This document shows, piece after piece, positions 33,925-41,327 of a DNA stretch of 64,000 bases (positions within the stretch are counted from its first letter, which is position 1; every line of letters starts with the position of its first letter). A program made the translations under genes and the position numbers. The stretch lies in NCBI GenBank assembly GCA_964574215.1, contig CAZNLR010000016.1:1-64000 (forward strand), in the 5' to 3' direction. This stretch comes from GCA-2725625 sp964574215 (GTDB lineage Bacteria > Pseudomonadota > Alphaproteobacteria > Rhodospirillales > UBA2165). Under the pieces are notes generated by a model. That model did no database searches, had not been told where the DNA came from, and saw only the letters and a list, made by a program, of their open reading frames with translations.

Positions 33925-34889
33925 TATTCGGACTCCGGTATTCTGGGCGTCTTCTCGGCCAGATCGTATTCGGCCAGGATGATCTTCCACCGTTCCTCAT
34001 CGGTGAGGCTGATTTTCCATTCGGGCATGGCTGAATCCCACGGCGTCGCCTCAGTCGGCAGGCCGGGGCCGCCGTTCATCACCCGCCAGAAGGTGTAGCC
34101 TTCAACGATGGTTTCGATGGTGCCGTTATCCGTAAAATTGATGGGGCGCAGTTTGAAGCCGTCGGCCATGGGGCCGTCACCGGCGACGCTGTCACCGTGG
34201 CAGGGCCGGCAATTCATGGCATAAAGAGCGCGCCCTTCAAAAAGATCAATCTCGTGCTGGACCGCCTTGGCGGTCTCCTTGTTGACTTTATCCGCTTCGA
34301 TTTCAGCCAGCAGTTTTTTGACCGACTCGAAAGGCAAAAATTGCAACATGTGATCTGGATCGGTTTCCTCGGCCCAGGTTTCGATATCCTTCATCACCTG
34401 CGGGATCAGCGTAATTTCGTTGGCCTTGGCTTGTTTAATAAAGGCGTCCACCCGGGCATCGGTCGGTTCGGTGAACGGATTCTTCAAGTTCTCAAATTTT
34501 TTCGGGAAGTTGGAAGACGGATGCTGGATACGCAGGCTCGATGGCAACTGGATTTTGGGAACCGTGATGTCATAGACTTGCCAGCCGATGACCAGCGGCA
34601 CCACGACCAGGACCACGGCCCGGAAAGCTTTGGTATACTCACCCCGCAGCATTCTCCGGATGGGACCGACGAATTCTTCCATAAACTCGTCGGAAAACGT
34701 CACCAGCAGGAACAGCGCCACGACGGTCAGAGTCATATAAATGAACACCAACGTACCGGGCACGGTCAGCGGGAAAGGCAGGGAGGTAATCTCCCTGGAG
34801 ATCGCCGGAATAACCAGTTTCACAATGCCGTAGATCACCAGGATGGTGATGACGACGGACCAAAAACGATTGATCTTAAATTTACTCAT
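33924..34889 (-). CDS. Module B: membrane-anchored monoheme cytochrome c
   Basis: The 321-residue protein has about three N-terminal TM helices and a central helical insertion rich in charged residues (about 130-215). One heme site (NCRPCHGDSVAGDGPMADG) lies near residue 230. The end matches the module A paralogue (FWRVMNGGPGLPTEATPW). The insertion makes it longer than its paralogue by some 65 residues. Confidence 0.85.
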   Translation of the reverse strand: MSKFKINRFWSVVITILVIYGIVKLVIPAISREITSLPFPLTVPGTLVFIYMTLTVVALFLLVTFSDEFMEEFVGPIRRMLRGEYTKAFRAVVLVVVPLVIGWQVYDITVPKIQLPSSLRIQHPSSNFPKKFENLKNPFTEPTDARVDAFIKQAKANEITLIPQVMKDIETWAEETDPDHMLQFLPFESVKKLLAEIEADKVNKETAKAVQHEIDLFEGRALYAMNCRPCHGDSVAGDGPMADGFKLRPINFTDNGTIETIVEGYTFWRVMNGGPGLPTEATPWDSAMPEWKISLTDEERWKIILAEYDLAEKTPRIPESE

Positions 34890-34907
34890 AGTATCCGCCC
34901 CGCCCCG

Positions 34908-35888
34908 CTACTTCTTTTTGCCTTTTTGCATCAACATGAAGGAAAGGACGTCCTGATAGTCCTTCACCGTCATTTCCTCGGACAAATCGTCCGGCATGAC
35001 GCTGGTGTTTTTGTCCTCGGTCAGCTCCTTGATATCGGCTTTCTTGATGGTGACCTCGTCGCCATCCTTGGTCACGAGATCGACCTCACCTTCTTCATCA
35101 CGCGATTTCAAGCCGACGACTTTGCGGCCGTCCTTTTTGAGAGCTTCCCATGTTTCGAAACCCTTGGTGATATTTTTGGCTGGCAACAGGATGGATTCGG
35201 AAATGAATTTCAGGCCCTTCTTACCGACCGTCGATAGATCAGGACCGACGTCGCCCGGCTCCCCTTCCAGCGAATGACAATCGCCACAGGTTTCCTCATA
35301 GACCTCTTTGCCGTGAGCGGGATCGCCGCCGCCGGCCGCCGAGGCAACGGCAATCTTGCCGAAGAAACTGTCGGTAATTTCACTGGGTTTGTTGAGCAAT
35401 TCCGGATCGAAGTCGCCGCCCTGGGCCAGCATATAGGCTGAGATCGCCTTGATCTCGTCCAGACTGAGGGAAATGGGCGGCGCGTACACAACAGCCATTT
35501 CATTCTTGTATCCCTTCACCACATAGGCACCGGGATCAGCCATACTTTCGACGATATAATCCAACGCGGTGAATTTTTTGCCGGTTTTCTCCGAGCGTTC
35601 CTTGGCTCGTTCAACCGCTCGAAGCCCCATGGGCAGCGGGAACTTTTCGCCAAACTGGCCGTGGTTGGGTCCGCGGACGGCGCTGCCCCGATCACCCAAA
35701 GAGTGACAGGTGAAGCATCGACCTTTGCCCCAATAAAGGGCTTCGCCGCCTTCCGGCGTCACCTCCACCGCCCCGGCCGGCGCAGCCTTCTTTTCGCCGC
35801 CGGTCAGTTCAGTGACCGAATGCCCCACCCACATAAAGGTGGCGTAGACCAGCACCAGAAATATGAAAACTTTACCAATTGTGTTCAT
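34908..35888 (-). CDS. Module B: diheme cytochrome c with N-terminal anchor
   Basis: The protein has about 326 residues with one N-terminal TM helix (VFIFLVLVYATFMWVGHSV) and heme sites CFTCH and CGDCH. Between CGDCH and the C-terminus there is an extra charged segment (SRDEEGEVDLVTKDGDEVTI). It resembles the small beta domain inserted in some Pvc/Nxr-associated cytochromes. The ATG at 35888 has GGGGGGGAATACTC upstream; longer frames run into the CydA-like gene. It is the paralogue of the module A diheme protein. Confidence 0.85.
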   Translation of the reverse strand: MNTIGKVFIFLVLVYATFMWVGHSVTELTGGEKKAAPAGAVEVTPEGGEALYWGKGRCFTCHSLGDRGSAVRGPNHGQFGEKFPLPMGLRAVERAKERSEKTGKKFTALDYIVESMADPGAYVVKGYKNEMAVVYAPPISLSLDEIKAISAYMLAQGGDFDPELLNKPSEITDSFFGKIAVASAAGGGDPAHGKEVYEETCGDCHSLEGEPGDVGPDLSTVGKKGLKFISESILLPAKNITKGFETWEALKKDGRKVVGLKSRDEEGEVDLVTKDGDEVTIKKADIKELTEDKNTSVMPDDLSEEMTVKDYQDVLSFMLMQKGKKK

Positions 35889-35910
35889 CGAGTATTCCCC
35901 CCCAGAAGCC

Positions 35911-38034
35911 CTATTCGCCCGGTTGCTGGCTGGCAGCTGTGTGATCGGTTCCTTCATCGTCATGGCCTTTGGTGGCGAGGCTGCCAATCCAGAACATAAA
36001 GGCACTGCCGATCATGAAAACAAAGAAACTGGTTCCGACCATCTGGGTCATTGTGAAATTACTGGGCGTAAACGACCATTCCGAGGTATCCCGCATAATC
36101 CCGAAAATATGCCAGTCACCCCTGAGGCCCGACCGGATAAAACCCATCAGACCCATATTGAGCGTGATCACGAAGGTCACGGCCAAAAGCGCATATTGAC
36201 TGCGAATTGTCATCTTTCCCCATTGCAATGCGCCGACTTCCTTGGCGTCCTTAAACAGGTAAATATCGATGCCGCCGACCAAGATCAGACACGAGATCAA
36301 TTGCAGGAACTGGGCCACCGCGACGTTACGCAGGAACGGCGACGCCTGTTCCATAACGATAAAGCCGTAGACGCCCAGGAAAATGGTAACGTTAAAAGCG
36401 GTCACGGCCATGTAGAGGCCCTGCGCGAATTTGCCCTTATCCCGGAGCGCCAATAGCACGCAGACAACGGCCACCACGCATTCAAAGACCAGCAGATAAC
36501 CGACGACATGGAAAAACTGCGCCCGGTCGGCGGGCAGATCGAGATGCGCCGGATCCAGCGTCAACAGGGAAATGGCGTACTGCCCGACCAGCGCAATAGC
36601 GAGTGCGCCGGCAATGGGAATAACGATCTTGGGCATCTTGCCCTGCTGGCTGATGGGGACGACCTCGCTTTTGTTACCCCGCCGGTAGAGCAGGAAGGAG
36701 AAGAAGGTCGAAAGAATGATCAAATTGATCACCGCGTTCTTGGCCGGCATCAGACCCAGGAATTTCAGGGTCGGATGATACTGGCTGCCGCCCATTTCGC
36801 TGACCTCCTGACCGGTCAAGGGCAGGTTATGCGGCGTTAGCCAGACGGCGAAGGAAACCACCAGCGCGAACAAAATATATTTGATGAATTTGTAATAGCG
36901 CTCGGACCCGGGAATTCGGGTCATGCCGCTCCACAGGTAATAGTTTGAGATCAAAAATATGGACCCCACCAGCAGCGCCTGGATGATAAAGGTCCAGGAG
37001 AAATCGCCGCCCATCATGTTGTTGCCCATGACGGCGCTGGTGGAATAGACCTCGCGGCCCAAATAATAGCCGGCGAACGGCAGCGGAATCAGCGCCACCA
37101 CGGCGATCAGGTTGGCGATGTAGCCCATCCAGTCATAGTGGGCTTTTTCCTGCATGGTCTTGGCGCCGATGAATTTCACCGCCGCGTAGGAACCGGCAAC
37201 CAGACCGCCGAATGCCAAATTGCCGAGCATGCGATGAATGGCAATGGGCGTCGCCAGGATATTTTCGAAGGCGACCCAGACGGTACCGGTGAGTTGACCG
37301 GCTTCGTTGACGCCGGCCGGGCTCATCATGAAACCGGCCATGGAATTGGCGGCCTGCATGATGGCGGTACCGACCACATTCAGCATGATGCCAATAAATA
37401 TGTGGGTGGTTTTTGGGTCCTTAACCATGAACAGGCCGATGGTGGCCGGTAGGAAATAGAGCAACACCATGAAGGCGCGGGTATCGGTCCGCATATCCGG
37501 GCCGATCATGTTGAATGTGAATAAGACGGTGAAGATGGCCATTAGAACGCCGAGCCCCTTCATCACCATCCGCACGGGACTACTGAACGGCGTCAAATTC
37601 TTCATCCAGTACCAGCCGTAATAATAAATATAGAGGGCGAAGGTCTCGGCAAAGAACAGCAAGGCGTAGATGAACATGACATCTTTGAAGGTGCCCGCCA
37701 TATAACCCATAAAGGTGGGATAGAGCGTAAACAGGGCAAACGCCAGCAGGCCGCCGAAAGCCGCCGTGGTGGCATAGGCGACGCTCAACAGGCTGGTGAA
37801 TTCATAAGCCAGCTTGTCGTAACGGTCGTCTTTGCTCCGCCAACCGACGATTTCGATGATCACCGCGAATAGCGGCACGCCGAGAACGAAGGCGCCGAAG
37901 AAAAGATGCATTTGGGCCAGGAACCAGACCACCTTGCGCGAATCGAGGCCGAGCACTTGGCGGTACACATTGGCTTCCTGGGCAAGCGCCGGGAAGGCAA
38001 AGAAGACGATCGCCACCAGCACGCCCGCCAGCAT
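35911..38034 (-). CDS. Module B: CydA-like (cytochrome bd-like) membrane subunit without quinol loop
   Basis: This membrane protein of about 707 residues begins with a signal-like helix (MLAGVLVAIVFFAFPALAQE). It shares with module A the His helix (AQMHLFFGAFVLGVP), the Glu helix (LFFAETFALYIYYYGW) and the second His helix (ATPIAIHRMLGNLAFGG). A direct step follows to PLPFAGYYLGREVY with no Q-loop. Conserved family segments MPAKNAVINLIIL and SGLRGDWHIFGIMRDTSE follow. I prefer the ATG at 38034 (GGAGAGCC upstream); an in-frame TTG at 38097 would add 21 residues. Between TM segments it has an extra ~50-residue hydrophobic insertion compared with module A. Confidence 0.8.
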   Translation of the reverse strand: MLAGVLVAIVFFAFPALAQEANVYRQVLGLDSRKVVWFLAQMHLFFGAFVLGVPLFAVIIEIVGWRSKDDRYDKLAYEFTSLLSVAYATTAAFGGLLAFALFTLYPTFMGYMAGTFKDVMFIYALLFFAETFALYIYYYGWYWMKNLTPFSSPVRMVMKGLGVLMAIFTVLFTFNMIGPDMRTDTRAFMVLLYFLPATIGLFMVKDPKTTHIFIGIMLNVVGTAIMQAANSMAGFMMSPAGVNEAGQLTGTVWVAFENILATPIAIHRMLGNLAFGGLVAGSYAAVKFIGAKTMQEKAHYDWMGYIANLIAVVALIPLPFAGYYLGREVYSTSAVMGNNMMGGDFSWTFIIQALLVGSIFLISNYYLWSGMTRIPGSERYYKFIKYILFALVVSFAVWLTPHNLPLTGQEVSEMGGSQYHPTLKFLGLMPAKNAVINLIILSTFFSFLLYRRGNKSEVVPISQQGKMPKIVIPIAGALAIALVGQYAISLLTLDPAHLDLPADRAQFFHVVGYLLVFECVVAVVCVLLALRDKGKFAQGLYMAVTAFNVTIFLGVYGFIVMEQASPFLRNVAVAQFLQLISCLILVGGIDIYLFKDAKEVGALQWGKMTIRSQYALLAVTFVITLNMGLMGFIRSGLRGDWHIFGIMRDTSEWSFTPSNFTMTQMVGTSFFVFMIGSAFMFWIGSLATKGHDDEGTDHTAASQQPGE

Positions 38035-38103
38035 GGCTCTCCGTCGTGAGGAATTACGTAACGCAAACACTCTCGATACTCCGATTAACTGGCCCAAAAG
38101 AAA

Positions 38104-38889
38104 TTATTTCGCGGAGAATGCGAAATTGGCGTCGGCTTTGGCGCCGCCTTTGACCGTGACTTTGGTCTTCATAACGCCCATACGCGGGTGCCAAGCTTTG
38201 ACCGTGTATTTACCCGCCGGAACGTTCGACAAGGTAAAGGAACCGTCGTCACCAACCACCACCGCATAGGGGTTTTTCGGTGCCATCATGTAGCCGAACA
38301 TGAAATTGTGGGCTTCGCAGTTGATGGCGATATAGGGTGACCGGCGGGTTTTGACTTCCTGCTTGATGTCGCCGGGATCGGGTTGGCCGAAATTGAACAT
38401 GGTCCGCTTGACCACACGCTTTTTCTCAACACCGATCATTTCACGGGTGTTGATATTGTGGAGAACGCCTTTGTCCGAATTGCGGATGATCACGTCGCCC
38501 GGCTGGATGACCTGAGCCCAGGGTTTGAACCGGCATTTTTCCTGATTGATCAAATAGGCGCCGCCTTTGGGTTTTCCCCATTTTTTGCCCGTCTTGATTT
38601 TATCGATAAAAACAAAAGTGCCGCGAAGTGCGCCGTCTTTGACGTCGATCCAGGTAACCACCCGTTCGCCGGTGCCACAAACTTCGGGGTTTTTGGTGAT
38701 CAGGATTTTCTCGACGCCATCTGCAGGCACGGCACCTTTAAAGGTGACTTTGCCGGCAATGCTGCCGCCGTTGCTGACCGAGCCTTCCTTGTATTTCGAT
38801 TTCGCTGCATGGCCGTCATTGGCAACCAATCCGGCGCTCACAACCATCCCTGCAACGGTAAATACTGCTTTTTTCAAAACTAATTTCAT
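38104..38889 (-). CDS. Periplasmic cupredoxin-like protein with carboxypeptidase-regulatory-type beta domain
   Basis: The protein has about 261 residues and a signal peptide ending near DGHAAKS. The middle has a plastocyanin-like pattern: VIIRNSDKGVLHNI, then INCEAHNFMFGYMM, whose Cys-x2-His-x3-Met spacing suits a type 1 copper site. The N- and C-terminal parts (SIAGKVTFKGA and VPAGKYTVKAWHPR) look like transthyretin/CarboxypepD_reg folds. This combination is found in methylamine-utilisation-type periplasmic proteins. It heads module B, 69 bases before the CydA-like start, and could be a copper electron donor. The start at 38889 follows GAGGATAAAA. Confidence 0.75.
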   Translation of the reverse strand: MKLVLKKAVFTVAGMVVSAGLVANDGHAAKSKYKEGSVSNGGSIAGKVTFKGAVPADGVEKILITKNPEVCGTGERVVTWIDVKDGALRGTFVFIDKIKTGKKWGKPKGGAYLINQEKCRFKPWAQVIQPGDVIIRNSDKGVLHNINTREMIGVEKKRVVKRTMFNFGQPDPGDIKQEVKTRRSPYIAINCEAHNFMFGYMMAPKNPYAVVVGDDGSFTLSNVPAGKYTVKAWHPRMGVMKTKVTVKGGAKADANFAFSAK

Positions 38890-38948
38890 TTTTTTATCCT
38901 CATCAAAAAATACTAGGCAAAAAATATGAGCCGCCAATAAGGCAGGCT

Positions 38949-38962
38949 TTGATCTATGTCAT
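38949..38962. promoter_or_regulatory. Weak FNR-like half-matching box upstream of module B
   Basis: TTGAT-CTAT-GTCAT has one good half and one mismatched half and lies about 65 bases upstream of the cupredoxin-like start, overlapping the end of the HEAT gene. The position is right for a promoter of module B, but the match is imperfect. Confidence 0.3.
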
Positions 38963-41194
38963 GTTGATTTCGGCCAAGGCCTCTATGGCGACGGGCCATT
39001 CTCGCCGCCGGTTTTCATCTTGGAGAACCTCTACCAATCGGTCGTTTGCCGCTTCCACGTTGACTTTCCGCAGGAATCGCCCGGCATCCCGACGGTGGTA
39101 TCCTTCGTTGGCAAAGGCGAAATTCAGCAACTTATCCACACTATCACAATTGATCACGTTCGCGTGAGCTTCGGCGGCGGCCAGCCTGACGGAGCGCTCA
39201 TGGCTTTCCATCAACTCGTCCAGGGAATCGATTTCCGCACCCAGACGGGTGAGCGCCTGAATGGCCTCGGTTTTGACGAAGCTGTCGCCGTCGGTCAGCC
39301 GGTGTTGAAGGAAGCCGGCGCAGTCCTTTTCCCCCGAGTAGCCGATAGCGCGCACCGCCAAAAGCCGGGCGTCCCGTTCGGCATTCGCCACCACCCGCAT
39401 CAATCCCTGGACGGCGTCTTTCGGCAGGTGGCCCGCGGTTTCGCCGATACGGGCGAGAGAATCCAGAGCCGCATTGCGCAATTGTTCGTTTTTCGATTCC
39501 ACGTGGGCGGCCAAGGCCGACGCAACGCTTTCGGAAGCAACATCGCCCATTACCCGGGCGGCATATTGAGGCACATCCCGATGGGCGGGGATTTCACGGC
39601 TCAAATTGACGCGCCCTTTGCGCGGCGTCCGTGACGACAAAGCCAGTAATTCCATATCCGACTGGGTCAGCCGAATCCGGTTGTCCTTGGTATTTCCCAA
39701 CATCGCCGCCCGGCCTTCCTTGGGACCGTTGTCGCCCATGATGGCGGCAAAGGTGGATGTCGGATAGGCCTCGTCGGCATCCTCAACTGTCGGCTCTTCA
39801 CCCTCATAATCCGGGGCGTCCATGGATTCCCCCATGGAATCTTCGGGAAGATCACCGTCATCTACCGGTTCTTCGGCTTCGGCCAGATCATCAAGTTCCG
39901 CCGTATCATGGATGATTTCGGGCTGATCCTCGTCGTCGCCGGTTTCCGGAACAGGCACAATGCCCCCATTCAGCGCGTCGATCAGAACGCTTTCCGCCTC
40001 TATTGCAAAATCTTTCTTTGGACCGGCGTTTTTGGCCAGTTGGGACAAGGCTTCCAGCCGCAATTGCCGGTTTTCATCACCCAGAATAGCGGCGATAGCC
40101 TGCAATATCGATCCGTCAGCCTTTGAACTGAGACCGCGCAAAGCACCCAAGCGAACTTCCTCGGGTTTTTCTTGGTCTTGTAAAACTTCGACCAGCTTGG
40201 GCTTGGCGCTGTCGATGAACCCGATGGCCAGGGCCTCTGCGGCCTGCGATGCCACGGCAGGGTCGCCGGTCTCCACTATTTCATTGAGCCATTCTTCGGC
40301 GCCTTCTTTGGCCAATTGATCGGGGAAAGTCTTAAGCTTGCTGAGCGCGGCCGCCTGGACCTGCGGCGACGGATCTTCCAACAGATCGAGCAGCCGGGCG
40401 GCGCTGCCGGCGCCAATCGACAAGACCGCCAATGTGCGGACTTCGGCGTCGGGATCGGCCAGAAACAACGCCAGGGTATTATCGGCGGCTTCGTTTTCGG
40501 TAAGCGCCCGGATCACCGAGAGCCTGACATCCTTGGCGGAATCCTTGATGGCTGCCTGCACGGCTTCTTGGGCATCGGCATCAGGCAATCCGGCAAGGAC
40601 GAAAACAGCGCGGCGGCGGCGGCGGCTTTCGGGGTCTTCCAGGAATTGGATCAGCGCTTCGATCCCCGGTTTGCCCAACTGTCCGAGACAGTCAAAGGCG
40701 ACTTCCGTCAAATCCTGGCCCAACTCATCCTCGATGGCCGTGACGATTTCGGGCACGGCATCCTCGACGCCCATGGCGGACAGCGATTTGATGGCTTCGA
40801 CCTGCAAGTCGACCCAACTGTCCCAACCGTCTTGGTAAAATTCCTCAAGATCCCAGTTAATTTCTTCGTGATGCTGAACCAAAAGCCGTTTGATCCATAG
40901 AACGGCATCCTGGTGACCCATTTTAGTCAAAGCCTGCACGGCGGCCATTTTGACTTCAAAGCAGGGATCGCCGATTAGATTTTCCAGCAGTTGCGGCGCG
41001 GCTTTCTTGTCACCGATGGCCAGCAATGCTTCGGCAGCGTCTGTGCGTACATCCTCGTCTTCGTCGAGCAACGCTTCGATCAGCGTATCGACCGCTTCGG
41101 CATCGCCAATTTCACCCAAAGCCTGCGCCGCGGCACAGCGGTGAATATCGACGCCCTCGCGTAAAATAGTACTCAGAGCCTGATTTACGTTCAT
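38954..41194 (-). CDS. Large HEAT-repeat protein
   Basis: The 746-residue soluble protein is built of PBS-lyase/HEAT repeats. The N-terminal array (about 1-400) starts with VDIHRCAAAQALGEIGDAEA. An acidic linker (about 415-490, rich in Glu and Asp) follows, and a second array (about 540-746). It has no signal peptide. HEAT arrays hold protein complexes or help cofactor insertion. Lying between the molybdoenzyme genes and the cytochrome modules on the same strand, it may be an assembly scaffold for one of them. That is inference from position. Confidence 0.85.
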   Translation of the reverse strand: MNVNQALSTILREGVDIHRCAAAQALGEIGDAEAVDTLIEALLDEDEDVRTDAAEALLAIGDKKAAPQLLENLIGDPCFEVKMAAVQALTKMGHQDAVLWIKRLLVQHHEEINWDLEEFYQDGWDSWVDLQVEAIKSLSAMGVEDAVPEIVTAIEDELGQDLTEVAFDCLGQLGKPGIEALIQFLEDPESRRRRRAVFVLAGLPDADAQEAVQAAIKDSAKDVRLSVIRALTENEAADNTLALFLADPDAEVRTLAVLSIGAGSAARLLDLLEDPSPQVQAAALSKLKTFPDQLAKEGAEEWLNEIVETGDPAVASQAAEALAIGFIDSAKPKLVEVLQDQEKPEEVRLGALRGLSSKADGSILQAIAAILGDENRQLRLEALSQLAKNAGPKKDFAIEAESVLIDALNGGIVPVPETGDDEDQPEIIHDTAELDDLAEAEEPVDDGDLPEDSMGESMDAPDYEGEEPTVEDADEAYPTSTFAAIMGDNGPKEGRAAMLGNTKDNRIRLTQSDMELLALSSRTPRKGRVNLSREIPAHRDVPQYAARVMGDVASESVASALAAHVESKNEQLRNAALDSLARIGETAGHLPKDAVQGLMRVVANAERDARLLAVRAIGYSGEKDCAGFLQHRLTDGDSFVKTEAIQALTRLGAEIDSLDELMESHERSVRLAAAEAHANVINCDSVDKLLNFAFANEGYHRRDAGRFLRKVNVEAANDRLVEVLQDENRRREWPVAIEALAEINMT

Positions 41195-41231
41195 TGGTTG
41201 TTTATACCTTAAAACAGCAGAAGACCCCGCC

Positions 41232-41265
41232 GCCCCTTAAGTGAGATTATTCTCACTTAAGGGGC
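41232..41265. terminator. Perfect 15-bp hairpin between idrA and the HEAT gene
   Basis: Arms GCCCCTTAAGTGAGA and TCTCACTTAAGGGGC pair perfectly around a TTAT loop, between the idrA stop and the HEAT start. There is no U-tract on either side, so it may limit read-through or protect the idr transcript's 3' end. An operator for the HEAT gene is the alternative. Confidence 0.65.
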
Positions 41266-41327
41266 AATTTCGGCAGGGCCTTAAACCTTAACTATCGCCC
41301 CGCGCATTGCAACGCACGGGACAACTA

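Noticed and set aside
28757..38034. Ordinary cytochrome bd quinol oxidases (CydAB)
   Set aside because: The Q-loop is missing, no CydB-type gene follows, and several c cytochromes are built into each operon.
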